A DNA stretch of 64,000 bases from Cyclobacteriaceae bacterium (GTDB lineage: Bacteria > Bacteroidota > Bacteroidia > Cytophagales > Cyclobacteriaceae), in the NCBI GenBank assembly GCA_016786585.1, contig JAEUUI010000008.1, positions 372,001 to 436,000 on the forward strand, given 5' to 3'. A model generated the notes under the pieces. The model searched no databases, was not told the origin of the DNA, and saw nothing but the letters and a program-made list of their open reading frames with translations. How positions within the stretch are numbered: the first letter of the stretch is position 1; each line of letters opens with the position of its first letter. Below are positions 49,376 through 58,177 of this stretch, in pieces. Made by a program: the position numbers and the translations under genes.

Positions 49376-50605
49376 CTTACCAGGCAACCATACATTGATA
49401 GTATTATTCCGGGCCACGAGAATAACCTTGTAAAACCCCGGTGAAGGGGAGGGAAGCTCAAATTCAAAAGATCCTTTTTTGACGGGAACGGTCCCCAGGC
49501 CCTGGTAAACATCGGATTGCCCGGTTTTGAAGTTATTGGTCCCGGATAGTTTGATTTCCGCTTTACCGGAGCCATCCAGTACGTTCCAGGTCAGCCGTAC
49601 GTTGTTGCCCTTGCGAACTCCTTTCAGGTTACTTACCGATACCTTGCCAACGAACGGCACGCCATCCATTTCATTTCGTACGTTTTCCGGAAGTGGAACT
49701 TTCATAAAGCTTAATAACGATGGGGCAATGTCCACTGCGCCCGGTGTTTCCCGGAAATGTGCATTCAGGTCGCTCACATTGGTTACGATCCACGTAGTTC
49801 TTTCCCGGTCGCTTTGACCACCGTGGTTATGCCCCTTTGCTGCATCGCGGCCGTGATCAGTTGTGATCACAATCATCCACTCTTCTCCAAATTGTTTCTC
49901 CCGTTCCTGGATTGCCTTCCAGATTCTTCCAATCTGCGCGTCCGCCTTTTCGATAGCAGCCCGGGTTTGCGGACTGTCGCCATACCGGTGCCCCATATCG
50001 TCCGTGTATTCCAGGTAAACCCACGACAAGTCAGGTCCGTTTTCTGAAATATATCGGCCGGCTTCGGTGGATACGGCTTCATCGATCTTGAACATATAGA
50101 GCCCGGCTTTATCATGCGGGAAGCGCACCGTATCCAATTCAAGACCATCATAAGAATAGTCAAGCTTAATACTTCCGGCAGCGGGGAGACTTTCAGCCGC
50201 AAGCTTAGTTCGGTTATCAATCCACGAAGAGAAGATTGCAGTCTTTAAGTTAGGATTGTATTCCTTCGCAATCCTGAAAACGTTCCGGTAGTTATAATTC
50301 GGTTCGGCTATGTCGTTGTCCCAAACATTGTGCTTGTTCGTCCATGTTCCCGTAAGCACGTGGTTATATCCCACAGCCGATATCGTAGGCGATTGACTGT
50401 AACCGCCTTTTTCGCCACCTACATACGCGCGCGTGTACCCGCCCTTTGCTTTGATCTGGTTGATAAAAGGAGTGGACACATTTTCGATCACATCGGCAGG
50501 AATTCCATCTACAATGATAAATACCGCTTTACGCTGTGCCTGAAGATCCGTGAAAAAGAGCAGGGATAAAATTGCAGCACAAAGCCTGAAGGACCGAACG
50601 TTCAT
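49373..50605 (-). CDS. exported type I phosphodiesterase / alkaline-phosphatase-superfamily protein
   Basis: A 410-residue exported enzyme (signal residues 1-23, ending FTDLQAQ). Metal-site motifs of the nucleotide pyrophosphatase/phosphodiesterase group are visible: Asp in [13 protein letters not shown], nucleophile Thr in [17 protein letters not shown], then [16 protein letters not shown] and [10 protein letters not shown]-terminal fibronectin-like beta domain ([20 protein letters not shown]) of about 100 residues follows. The substrate is a phosphodiester or phosphonate, unknown. The stop codon TAG at 49373-49375 is the last base triplet of the 21-bp repeat array, so the array lies exactly at the gene's 3' edge. 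Confidence 0.9.
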   Translation of the reverse strand: MNVRSFRLCAAILSLLFFTDLQAQRKAVFIIVDGIPADVIENVSTPFINQIKAKGGYTRAYVGGEKGGYSQSPTISAVGYNHVLTGTWTNKHNVWDNDIAEPNYNYRNVFRIAKEYNPNLKTAIFSSWIDNRTKLAAESLPAAGSIKLDYSYDGLELDTVRFPHDKAGLYMFKIDEAVSTEAGRYISENGPDLSWVYLEYTDDMGHRYGDSPQTRAAIEKADAQIGRIWKAIQEREKQFGEEWMIVITTDHGRDAAKGHNHGGQSDRERTTWIVTNVSDLNAHFRETPGAVDIAPSLLSFMKVPLPENVRNEMDGVPFVGKVSVSNLKGVRKGNNVRLTWNVLDGSGKAEIKLSGTNNFKTGQSDVYQGLGTVPVKKGSFEFELPSPSPGFYKVILVARNNTINVWLPGK

Positions 50606-50650
50606 AGAATTTCTGATTGAAACGAAAGATAGCAGAAATTCAAGAACAGA

Positions 50651-52918
50651 TTAAGATGTACCGGGCTCCTGCCTTTTGATTGAGCGGGGTTGTGTTTTGA
50701 TTACTTTACGGTCGAAGTGCTCACCGCCATCCAGCGCGATAGTTATTTTCTTAACGATCGCATCCAGGTCGTCACAGGCAACCTTTAAGTGATGCATCAT
50801 TTCTTTTGGATCGCCATGCTGATCGACTTCCAGCAGGTTGATGAGGCCAAGAATTTTCGAAACCGGACTGCGAAGCAAGTGGGAGTTGATGAACGCGTAC
50901 TCGGTAAGCTGTTCATTCCGGTTTTGCAGCTCAACCGTACGTTCTTTCACGCGTTGTTCCAGCAACTCGTTCATCCGGGCAATCTCCTTGGCTTGTTGCC
51001 GCAGTCTTTTTTCGTAATCTCTTCTTTGCGCGCTCCGGTAGGCAAGCGAGGTAATGTCGGCAACCGAACTCGCAAAAATGATGTCCTCCATTTTCCAGGT
51101 ACGGGCTGCATGCTGATGCTCACAGCAGATTAACCCGTTCAATTCTCCGTCAAGCGAGAACGTTATATCAAGCATGGAGTAAATATTGAGCGGCTTCAGG
51201 TACGTCTCCGTGAATTCGAATGTCTGATGATGGGTGCGGGCATCCGGAGCATCGATTATCCGGGTTGTATTCAACGCTTTCTCGTAGTGCGGGAACAGCG
51301 ACAGATCAAGCGTAACCTTGTCGAGAAACTTTTTACTCGCCAGGTCATAACACTCGACCGATTCCAGTATCCGCGCTTGTTTGTTGAACGTCCAGATGCT
51401 CACGCGGCTTACGTTGAGGGTGCGAGCTGTTAATCGTGTAATGTCTTTAACGGCCTGTTCGGTTGTTCCAAAATTTACAACCTTGCTCTTTGAAAACTCA
51501 AGCAGCGTGGCCACGTGATGTTGAAGTGTGTTGTTCCGTTCGGTTGTTTCATGTACCAGGTTTTGTAACCGGGAGTTGATCGATTCGATTTCGGCTTTTT
51601 GTTCCGCGAGTTTTTGGTTGGCTGTCTTTTTCCGTCGGGCATTTCGCCACTGAAAGTAGAGCAAGCCCAGGGCGAGCAGGGTAATAATTCCCAGGCCGAT
51701 GCCTTGCTGGTATTGATGTTTAATGATCGAATCGCTTTTCGCCTGGTTGGCTTTCAGCAATTCATTTTCCTGTTGCTTACGTTCAATCTCCAGCTGAAAC
51801 TGAAATTTGGCAATGCGGTCAGTCAGGTTAATGTCATTAACCGAGTCTTTTAGTACCAGGTATTCGTTGGAGTGAATAAGTTCCTCTTCACGATTGCCCA
51901 TCTGTTCTGCTGTTTTCCACAGATGGTAGTGTGCGCGCATGCTGCTCTCCATGTATTTCATCTGACGCGACAGGTTCAACGCGATTGTGAAGAATTTCCG
52001 CGCTGCACTGTAATCCTTATCCTGAAAAGCAATTTCTCCCAGCACCAGGTAGGCCCGGGGCAGCAACTTTACATTCTTGAAGTTAAGGATATAACTTAGC
52101 CCTTCCAGGCACAAGGGTTTAGCCGTTGCTGTGTTGCCTTTTCCCAACTCATATTCGGCCATGAGTATTTTTATTTCAGCGTGTGCGAGCGCATCACTGA
52201 TATGCTGACTTACAGAATCAGCTTTCTGAAAATACCGGAGGGCATCATCAAATTGCCGGATGTCAACATAAAGTTTCCCCAGCAAAACAAACGCGGAAAC
52301 AATGTCGCGCGGATTCTTTAACTGCTTGCGGATTTCGAGCGCCTGGCGGTACCGCTGCTCAGAGCGCACAAAGTCTTTTTCCTGTTTATATAAGTTTGCA
52401 AAGCTTTGATATACGTAGGCAAGCCCCGATGAATCTTGTACATACTGAAACAACGATTCGGCACGAACAAAATATGGATAGGATTGTGTGAGCATACCTT
52501 GTTCCGAGAAAAGCCGCCCAATGTTATTCTGGGCATACGCAAGTTCGGTGGAATCTCCGGTGGTGCGGGCTTGTTTTCCTGCCTGCTCGTAATATTCATA
52601 GGCGCGTACCAGGTTGCCTTTATAATAGTGCGCGAGACCAAGATAGTTGAGCGTCTTGCTGTTACTTTTCCCGAGTGTACCGGAAAGATCAAGCGCACGT
52701 TGAGCATACCGAATGGTGGAGTCAGGGTAAGCTGAGCGGCATTCCCACGCAAGGTCATTTAATATTGCCAGTTTCCGTTCGCCAGTTGCCGTGCGAAGTG
52801 CTGTGCGGAGAGAATCAATTTTCGAAAGATTTTGACCAACCGCGGCTGATGTAACCAGCCATACCAGAATAAACGCTACGTACGTGCGCGTGCTGCACAA
52901 GAACCTGCAGGAAGACAT
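50651..52918 (-). CDS. TPR-GAF sensor protein with degenerate histidine-kinase region
   Basis: A 755-residue protein when started at ATG 52918 (an ATG six codons upstream, 52936, is also possible). The signal region MSSCRFLCSTRTYVAFILVW is followed by tetratricopeptide repeats (about 60-360), a membrane helix (about 405-425: LGIITLLALGLLYF), a coiled coil, a GAF-like domain (about 480-630) and another coiled coil (EKRLRQQAKEIARMNELLEQ). The C-terminus holds the kinase dimerisation helix NEQLTEYAFINSHLLRSPVS but stops before any ATP-binding domain, so it probably cannot phosphorylate itself. The palindrome copy at 53034 lies upstream. Confidence 0.85.
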   Translation of the reverse strand: MSSCRFLCSTRTYVAFILVWLVTSAAVGQNLSKIDSLRTALRTATGERKLAILNDLAWECRSAYPDSTIRYAQRALDLSGTLGKSNSKTLNYLGLAHYYKGNLVRAYEYYEQAGKQARTTGDSTELAYAQNNIGRLFSEQGMLTQSYPYFVRAESLFQYVQDSSGLAYVYQSFANLYKQEKDFVRSEQRYRQALEIRKQLKNPRDIVSAFVLLGKLYVDIRQFDDALRYFQKADSVSQHISDALAHAEIKILMAEYELGKGNTATAKPLCLEGLSYILNFKNVKLLPRAYLVLGEIAFQDKDYSAARKFFTIALNLSRQMKYMESSMRAHYHLWKTAEQMGNREEELIHSNEYLVLKDSVNDINLTDRIAKFQFQLEIERKQQENELLKANQAKSDSIIKHQYQQGIGLGIITLLALGLLYFQWRNARRKKTANQKLAEQKAEIESINSRLQNLVHETTERNNTLQHHVATLLEFSKSKVVNFGTTEQAVKDITRLTARTLNVSRVSIWTFNKQARILESVECYDLASKKFLDKVTLDLSLFPHYEKALNTTRIIDAPDARTHHQTFEFTETYLKPLNIYSMLDITFSLDGELNGLICCEHQHAARTWKMEDIIFASSVADITSLAYRSAQRRDYEKRLRQQAKEIARMNELLEQRVKERTVELQNRNEQLTEYAFINSHLLRSPVSKILGLINLLEVDQHGDPKEMMHHLKVACDDLDAIVKKITIALDGGEHFDRKVIKTQPRSIKRQEPGTS

Positions 52919-53033
52919 ACGTTCGACAACATTCATCCGGACGGGGGAGTAACCTAAAAGTAATGAAGATAATGATTTTTACTCTTCTTTACGTAGGTTA
53001 ATCGGCCCGGGTATAAAAACCAATGCTTAAAAA

Positions 53034-53048
53034 TAGGAGTAACTCCTA
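53034..53048. promoter_or_regulatory. 15-bp palindrome TAGGAGT-A-ACTCCTA (copy 2)
   Basis: The identical 15-base palindrome of 14105-14119, in inverted orientation; with flanks, 17 bases match (CATAGGAGTTACTCCTA on the minus strand). It lies about 100 bp before the TPR-GAF gene start, comparable to copy 1 before the DUF3892 gene. The rest of 52937-53145 shows no gene. A shared NarL/FixJ-type operator is suggested. Confidence 0.5.
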
Positions 53049-53145
53049 TGAGGATGCCATTCCGGCCTCGTCTGGCACGGTGTCAGAAGTTTCTATTGCA
53101 CGTACCTTTTTTGATAACGCGGGTAAATTTACTGATGGTTACAGA

Positions 53146-53601
53146 TTAACGCTGGACGTTCACCACTGCGGTCATGGTTACGTTAGCTTTAACCGAATTT
53201 GAGATCAGGCAGTTAGCCTCCGATTTTTGCAAAACCCGGAGTGCGCGGTCGCGGTCTTTCTCATCGCGAATCGTTACAACCGGTTCAAGCATAACTTCCG
53301 ACATCATGAATTTGCCCTCAATCTGTTCTAGCTTTCCTTTCGCTCCGCATTCAAACGAGATGAAATCCAGTTTTGAATTTTCCGCTACCGCGAGAAAGGT
53401 TGTCATCAGGCAACTGCTTACCGCTGCTGTGAACAAATGTTCCGGCGACCAGATGCCCGGCATACCTTTCGGGAACTCCGGCGGCGTGGCTACCTCAATA
53501 CACCCATCGCCCGCATTAACGTTCTTCAATTCAGGTGAACACATAATGCCTTTGCGATCGTTACGCCAGGCGATGTTAACAGTGTAAAGATGAGCATCCA
53601 T
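53146..53601 (-). CDS. OsmC-family peroxidase-like protein
   Basis: A 151-residue OsmC/Ohr-type protein that reduces organic peroxides or related thiol-reactive compounds. The two redox cysteines are visible: Cys in FTAAVSSCLMTTFLAVA and Cys in KSEANCLISNSVKANV. The Glu/Arg environment (PEFPKGMPGIWSPEHLF) matches the SaOsmC-like group. It is 10 bp downstream of the rhodanese gene and third in the operon driven from the promoter at 54168-54211, which suggests a sulfur or thiol-stress function rather than classical osmotic control. Confidence 0.93.
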   Translation of the reverse strand: MDAHLYTVNIAWRNDRKGIMCSPELKNVNAGDGCIEVATPPEFPKGMPGIWSPEHLFTAAVSSCLMTTFLAVAENSKLDFISFECGAKGKLEQIEGKFMMSEVMLEPVVTIRDEKDRDRALRVLQKSEANCLISNSVKANVTMTAVVNVQR

Positions 53602-53611
53602 AGTGTGAAAT

Positions 53612-53923
53612 TTAGATTTTGTTCGTCAGGCTGATCCAGCCACCGCCATTATAAACAGCCTGGTATCCGTTGCCGGTCAGCAATGTCTTGGCCATGCCGC
53701 TGCGCATTCCGGAAGCACAGCACGTAATGATCGGTTTATTTTTATCAGGCAACCGGCTGAGATTATTCTTCAATTGATCTACCGGAATGTTGATCGATCC
53801 CTTGATGTGACCACCACTGTATTCGCCTTTTGAGCGAACATCCAGGATAATTGCACCGTCTTTTACAAGTTGAGCGTAGTCAACCGATTTAATGCCGAGC
53901 ATTCTTTTAATTACATCGATCAT
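53612..53923 (-). CDS. rhodanese-like sulfurtransferase (1)
   Basis: A 103-residue single-domain rhodanese. The catalytic Cys is in IITCCASGMRSGMAKTLL (C-x5-R loop), with the preceding DVRSKGEYSGGHIKGSINIP block. The ATG at 53923 (MIDVIKRMLGIKSVDYAQLV) was chosen; the longer frame from 54214 is non-coding in the region it adds. It directly follows a DUF2892 gene, 8 bp apart, reproducing the two halves of the E. coli YgaP fusion as separate genes. It is followed by osmC, 10 bp apart. Confidence 0.93.
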   Translation of the reverse strand: MIDVIKRMLGIKSVDYAQLVKDGAIILDVRSKGEYSGGHIKGSINIPVDQLKNNLSRLPDKNKPIITCCASGMRSGMAKTLLTGNGYQAVYNGGGWISLTNKI

Positions 53924-53931
53924 GCAGAAAG

Positions 53932-54150
53932 TTATTTTTTGTCGGTAAGTTTTTTGCGAAGCGTATTCAGCCCGAAAGGCAGATAAAGAGGGCAGAAGCT
54001 GATGAGACTGGTAAGCAGAAATATAACCGATGCAACAATCAGAATAATTCCAAGTGTACCGGTTATTGTTCCTGTGGCATACAAGGCAATCATTGCAAGG
54101 GCCAAAATAGTGCGGATTACGCGATCGGCAGTTCCCATGTTCTTTTTCAT
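53932..54150 (-). CDS. DUF2892 (YgaP-like) membrane protein (1)
   Basis: A 72-residue protein with two membrane helices (RTILALAMIALYATGTITG and LGIILIVASVIFLLTSLISF), then a family-specific CPLYLPFGLNTLRKKL tail. The opening MKKNMGTADRVIRTILAL is the usual DUF2892 start. In E. coli the same module is fused after a rhodanese (YgaP). It is the first gene of the DUF2892-rhodanese-osmC operon, whose predicted promoter and GTGAC-type box lie directly upstream at 54168-54211. Confidence 0.88.
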   Translation of the reverse strand: MKKNMGTADRVIRTILALAMIALYATGTITGTLGIILIVASVIFLLTSLISFCPLYLPFGLNTLRKKLTDKK

Positions 54151-54167
54151 AGCTATTGTTTTTTGTG

Positions 54168-54211
54168 TAAAGTTGAATCTGGCGGCTCCGATATTCTGTA
54201 ACCAAAGTCAC
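54168..54211 (-). promoter_or_regulatory. promoter and Crp-type box of the DUF2892-rhodanese-osmC operon
   Basis: On the minus strand, GTGAC-TTTG-GTTAC (54198-54211) is a one-mismatch version of the GTGAC-N4-GTCAC box. Its centre lies exactly 33 bp upstream of the centre of CAACTTTA (54168-54175), a one-base variant of the -7 element used at 61614. The box is thus at about -40, the usual activator position. The first gene starts at 54150. Confidence 0.6.
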
Positions 54212-54294
54212 CAATGTCAGAAATAGATCGTTAACAAAGCTAACCCTTCGTTTTTTGAGCGATCCTGATGAAAATCAGGCTTGAATTTGACTTT

Positions 54295-54492
54295 TCAGCA
54301 ACTTTCGCCCTCTTCAACTCCTGCCTTTTCGAGGATTGTTTCCAGCGGACAAAATCTTGTAATCGATGATTGTAACAGGTTAACGGCAACGAAAGCCGCC
54401 ACGAGAAGCCAGGCTATGTCGATAAAATAAGCCAGTAAGATGCTTGTCAGAACCAGCGTTCCCGCAACTCCTCTGATAATTCGTTCTCTCAT
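54295..54492 (-). CDS. DUF2892 (YgaP-like) membrane protein (2)
   Basis: A 65-residue protein with two helices (GTLVLTSILLAYFIDIAWLL, then VAAFVAVNLLQSSI) and the DUF2892 end FCPLETILEKAGVEEGESC, including Cys residues at both the FCP motif and the C-terminus. It starts 3 bp after the stop codon of the 49-residue gene, so it appears to be the last gene of the tolC-RND efflux operon. The 143-bp gap to the next operon contains a small GAAA-loop hairpin (54264-54279) and the promoter described above. Confidence 0.85.
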   Translation of the reverse strand: MRERIIRGVAGTLVLTSILLAYFIDIAWLLVAAFVAVNLLQSSITRFCPLETILEKAGVEEGESC

Positions 54493-54495
54493 ATT

Positions 54496-54645
54496 TTATG
54501 TTGTTTGGGTGTATTTCCTTCGATAGAATTTTTTACGGCAGAATGCCGTTTGTTTTTGCTCATGGCAAACTTCATCAAGTACACGTTGAGCACGATTGAA
54601 CAACAGGATGTACTGCTCTGCATTGATTTGTTGTTGATTCGTCAT
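54496..54645 (-). CDS. small protein, 49 residues, coupled to the PII-like gene
   Basis: A 49-residue frame not found by length cut-offs: ATG at 54645 overlaps the stop of the PII-like gene (ATGA), stop TAA at 54496. The sequence starts MTNQQQINAEQYILLFNRAQ and ends with a basic tail (FCRKKFYRRKYTQTT). It is helical at the N-terminus, with two Cys residues. Coupled start and 3-bp spacing to the next gene argue for a real gene; no family is recognised. Confidence 0.5.
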   Translation of the reverse strand: MTNQQQINAEQYILLFNRAQRVLDEVCHEQKQTAFCRKKFYRRKYTQTT

Positions 54646-54956
54646 ACTTCATTGCTTGATTTTTCAACCGGTAACATAAAAGCCCGTATGGGGAACCCGG
54701 TTGCCTGTGCATCGTTGTAATCGCGGATCAATTGCAGGGCACGGGTAGCATTCAACTCGGTGGTGAAGCTGAACAGAAAGACAGAATTATACTCATCCCG
54801 TGAATGCGCAAACCAGCTGGTGAGCAAGTTTTCATCGCGGGTGTTTTTGAATCCTGTAGTTTCTGTTGCACTGAATACCGTGATGCCAGCCTGTTCCAAT
54901 ATCCTGGCAACGTCCGCCTGATGTTCCTTCAGGCTGGTAACAAATAGAAGTTTCAT
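54642..54956 (-). CDS. PII-like alpha/beta protein of the efflux operon
   Basis: A 104-residue soluble protein with a ferredoxin-like layout: strand MKLLFVTSLKEHQADVARI, helix, strand ITVFSATETTG, then SVFLFSFTTELNATRALQLI and a final strand FPIRAFMLPVEK. Such PII-like proteins commonly sit next to RND or cation transporters and may sense small ligands, but ligand residues are not obvious here. Its start overlaps the RND stop (ATGA) and its own stop overlaps the 49-residue gene, so translation of the three is coupled. Confidence 0.65.
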   Translation of the reverse strand: MKLLFVTSLKEHQADVARILEQAGITVFSATETTGFKNTRDENLLTSWFAHSRDEYNSVFLFSFTTELNATRALQLIRDYNDAQATGFPIRAFMLPVEKSSNEV

Positions 54957-57900
54957 GGCTTAGAGTTTGTTTTTTGATTACGCATCATTCTGAAATAGAT
55001 CAAGGGTACCACCAGCAGGGTCAGGAATGTGGATGTAATAGTTCCGCCCATCAGTGAGATGGCAAGACCCTGGAAGATTGGATCGAACAGAATAATCACG
55101 GCACCTAATACCACAGCGCCTGCTGTTAACAGAATAGGAGTGGTGCGTACGGCGCCTGCTTCAATAATTGCCTGCTTGATCGGAATACCTTCCTCAAGAC
55201 GAATGTTAATAAAGTCGATCAGCAAAACAGAGTTTCGTACCATCACCCCGGCCAATGCAATAAACCCGATCATGGAGGTGGCGGTAAAGTATGCACCGAG
55301 CATCCAATGGCCGAGAACAATTCCAATCAGCGAAAGCGGAATTGCGGCAAGCATGACAATAGGAACACTGAAATTTTGGAACCACCCTACGATGAGAATG
55401 TAGATCAGCACAATCACCACCGCAAAGGCAATTCCGAGATCGCGAAAAACTTCATACGTTATTTGCCATTCTCCATCCCATTTTAGCGTAAAGTTGTCTT
55501 CAAACTCGGGTTGATGATTAAATGATTCTTCGAGTGTATATCCTGCTGGCAAGGAAATCTCTTTCAGCCTGTCTGATATATCAAAGATTGCGTAAGCCGG
55601 GCTCTCCAGATCTCCGGCCAGGTCGGCCAAAACAAATACAACGCGTTTTTGATTTTTGCGATAGATGCTTTTCTCCTTAATGCCTTTGTGGATTGTTACC
55701 AAATCGCCAACAGCCACCGGGTTACCGAGCCTATTCATCACATGCACATTCCGCAATTCCCCGAGGGTCGATTTTTCATCATCACTCAGCCGCAGTACAA
55801 TATTTATCGGGTCAAAAGACACCGGATTATGAAGGATGCCTGCTGGCATATTCGATAGCGCAGCCTGAAGTACAGCCGTTACCTGCGCAGGAGCAACGCC
55901 CAGGCGCAGTGCTTTATCTTTGTCAATTTCAAATGTATACTCGGTTTGATCGGCTTCTGCCATCCAGTCGACATCAACTACACCTTCAGTTTTGGCAATG
56001 AGTGTTTTTACCTGATCGGCAATGGCCAGCTGCTGCTGATAGTCCGGTCCGTAAATTTCAGCTACCAGCGTTGAAAGCACGGGTGGTCCCGGTGGGACTT
56101 CTACCAGCTTTACATTTGCATGGTATTTTGTAGCAATCTCCTGAATGCGGGGTCGTAACTGCTTGGCGATGTCGTGACTTTGCAGACTCCTGTCTTTTTT
56201 ATGAACAAGATTAACCTGAATGTCGGCAACATGTTCACCGGAACGCAGATCATAGTGCCTTACGAGGCCATTGAAACTGATGGGGCCTGCAGTACCTACG
56301 TAGCCTTGGTAATTGCGAATCAAAGCCTGTGTTGCCAGGTATTGTGATATCTCGCGTGTAACGACTGCCGTACGTTCGAGAGAAGTACCTTCGGGCATGT
56401 CGATCACTACCTGGAGTTCATTTTTGTTGTCGAACGGAAGCATTTTTACTGCCACCCACTTGGTATAGAAAAATGATACGGAGATCAGCAGAATGACAAC
56501 CGTTCCGAGAATAAATGTCCAGCGCTTCCAGCGAGTTTCAAGCATCGGGTTGATAAAGGCTTTATAGATTTTATAAATCTTCGATTCTTCCAGGGTGGGA
56601 TGACCTTTTTCACCGTGTGATTCTTTTTCCCGCAGAAAGAGATATCCCAGGTAGGGGGTAAGCGTGAGCGCAACAACAAGCGAAAGCAACATGGCAATAC
56701 TTGCACCAATCGGCATGGGACTCATGTATGGACCCATCATTCCGGAAACAAAAGCCATCGGAAGCACTGCTGCGATAACGGTAAACGTAGCGAGTATGGT
56801 TGGATTGCCAACTTCATTGATTGCAAATATGGCAGCTTGTAAAAACGGTAACCGTTTCATTCTAAAATGGCGGTGCATGTTTTCAGCAATGATGATTGAA
56901 TCATCCACCACGATACCTGTAATGAAAACCAGGGCGAATAGCGTAATGCGGTTAAGCGTATAATCGAGAAAATAGTAACTGAACAACGTTAGTGCGAACG
57001 TAACCGGGACGGAAAGGAACACAACGAGCCCTCCGCGCCACCCCATGGCAAGCATCACGAACGCAGTTACCGCCAGGATTGCCACAAATAGATGAAGCAG
57101 GAGCTCCGATACTTTTTCTGATGCTGTTTCACCATAATTACGTGTTTCTGAAACCTGTACCTCGGCCGGAATAATTTCTGTTTTCAGATGTTCAACTTTC
57201 TCGAGAATCCGGCGCGAAAGTTTCATAGCGTCAGCACCTTTCTTCTTGGCGATTGATAGTGTCACAGCAGGATATTCAGAAGGAAAGTCGTTGTGTCTGC
57301 CATCTTCTTTACCATATCCAAAGAATACGTATTGAACAGGGGTTTCCGGACCATCTTCCACCTGGGCAATTTGTTTCAGGTACACGGGTTGATCGTTGTT
57401 AGCGCCCACAATTGCATCACTTAAATCTTCAGATGATGCGAAGTAGCTTCCGGTCTCTACCGAGAAGGCCGAATCCCTGGAAATGAAACGTCCTGCATGC
57501 AGTTGTGCATTGCCGCCTTGCAGTTGCTCATAGATCGAAAGAAAGTCGACATGATTTTGAGTCATTTTATTCTTGTCAAGCGTAACACTAACCTGCCTGC
57601 TTCGGCCTCCGATGATGCTGACGGTCGCCACATCGGGAATTTTCTTAATCTCGTTGGTAAGCGTTTGCCCGAGTTGCTTCAAATCGTAGTCATTATAAAC
57701 TCCGCTCCACAAGGTTAGTCCGAGAACAGGCACGTCATCGATAGCGCGTGTTTTCACCAAAGGCATCATCACCCCGGCTGGCATCTTGTCCATATTTTTC
57801 ATCAGCTCGTTATAGAGCTTCACCAGCGATCGTTCAATATCTTCTCCAACATAGAATTGTACGATAATCATCGCCTGACCCTGCAGGGAGGTTGAGTATA

Positions 57901-58153
57901 CATATTCAACACCCTTAATGTTTGAGATGATTTTCTCCAGCGGTTGCGATACGCGGGCTTCTACTTCTTTTGGTGATGCGCCCGGATACCGAAGGAAGAT
58001 GTCGGCCATGGGTACATCAATTTGGGGTTCTTCTTCGCGCGGAATGAGCAGCGTGCTGTACCCGCCAATCAGCAGGAAGCCAATCATTAGCAGGATCGTA
58101 AGCTTTGAGTTGATGAATGCTTTTGCAATATTTCCTGACAAACCTTCTTTCAT
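54953..58153 (-). CDS. RND efflux transporter permease
   Basis: A 1066-residue inner-membrane pump of the AcrB/HAE1 class. Twelve helices are present; the first helix is ILLMIGFLLIGGYSTLLIP, and the two large periplasmic loops follow helices 1 and 7. The proton-relay helix carries DD in LFALVFITGIVVDDSIIIAE, and helix 10-11 contains GVMVRNSVLLIDFINIRLEE. Late block VRTTPILLTAGAVVLGA is typical. The RND/MFP/TolC set exports drugs, metals or metabolites; the substrate cannot be told from the sequence. It is third in the operon that starts with the TolC gene. Confidence 0.96.
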   Translation of the reverse strand: MKEGLSGNIAKAFINSKLTILLMIGFLLIGGYSTLLIPREEEPQIDVPMADIFLRYPGASPKEVEARVSQPLEKIISNIKGVEYVYSTSLQGQAMIIVQFYVGEDIERSLVKLYNELMKNMDKMPAGVMMPLVKTRAIDDVPVLGLTLWSGVYNDYDLKQLGQTLTNEIKKIPDVATVSIIGGRSRQVSVTLDKNKMTQNHVDFLSIYEQLQGGNAQLHAGRFISRDSAFSVETGSYFASSEDLSDAIVGANNDQPVYLKQIAQVEDGPETPVQYVFFGYGKEDGRHNDFPSEYPAVTLSIAKKKGADAMKLSRRILEKVEHLKTEIIPAEVQVSETRNYGETASEKVSELLLHLFVAILAVTAFVMLAMGWRGGLVVFLSVPVTFALTLFSYYFLDYTLNRITLFALVFITGIVVDDSIIIAENMHRHFRMKRLPFLQAAIFAINEVGNPTILATFTVIAAVLPMAFVSGMMGPYMSPMPIGASIAMLLSLVVALTLTPYLGYLFLREKESHGEKGHPTLEESKIYKIYKAFINPMLETRWKRWTFILGTVVILLISVSFFYTKWVAVKMLPFDNKNELQVVIDMPEGTSLERTAVVTREISQYLATQALIRNYQGYVGTAGPISFNGLVRHYDLRSGEHVADIQVNLVHKKDRSLQSHDIAKQLRPRIQEIATKYHANVKLVEVPPGPPVLSTLVAEIYGPDYQQQLAIADQVKTLIAKTEGVVDVDWMAEADQTEYTFEIDKDKALRLGVAPAQVTAVLQAALSNMPAGILHNPVSFDPINIVLRLSDDEKSTLGELRNVHVMNRLGNPVAVGDLVTIHKGIKEKSIYRKNQKRVVFVLADLAGDLESPAYAIFDISDRLKEISLPAGYTLEESFNHQPEFEDNFTLKWDGEWQITYEVFRDLGIAFAVVIVLIYILIVGWFQNFSVPIVMLAAIPLSLIGIVLGHWMLGAYFTATSMIGFIALAGVMVRNSVLLIDFINIRLEEGIPIKQAIIEAGAVRTTPILLTAGAVVLGAVIILFDPIFQGLAISLMGGTITSTFLTLLVVPLIYFRMMRNQKTNSKP

Positions 58154-58177
58154 AATTCTTTCGTTATTGATTAAAGG

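Noticed and set aside
49013-49444. 143-residue plus-strand protein with TRVVTDG-type heptapeptides
   Set aside because: The frame is open because of the 21-bp repeat; its last third is antisense to a well-supported phosphodiesterase gene and there is no domain or signal evidence. Kept as repeat, with the coding option noted.
54264-54279. CCTGAT-GAAA-ATCAGG hairpin as terminator of the efflux operon
   Set aside because: Stem of only 6 bp and no T-run follows on the minus strand; could be a processing site instead.
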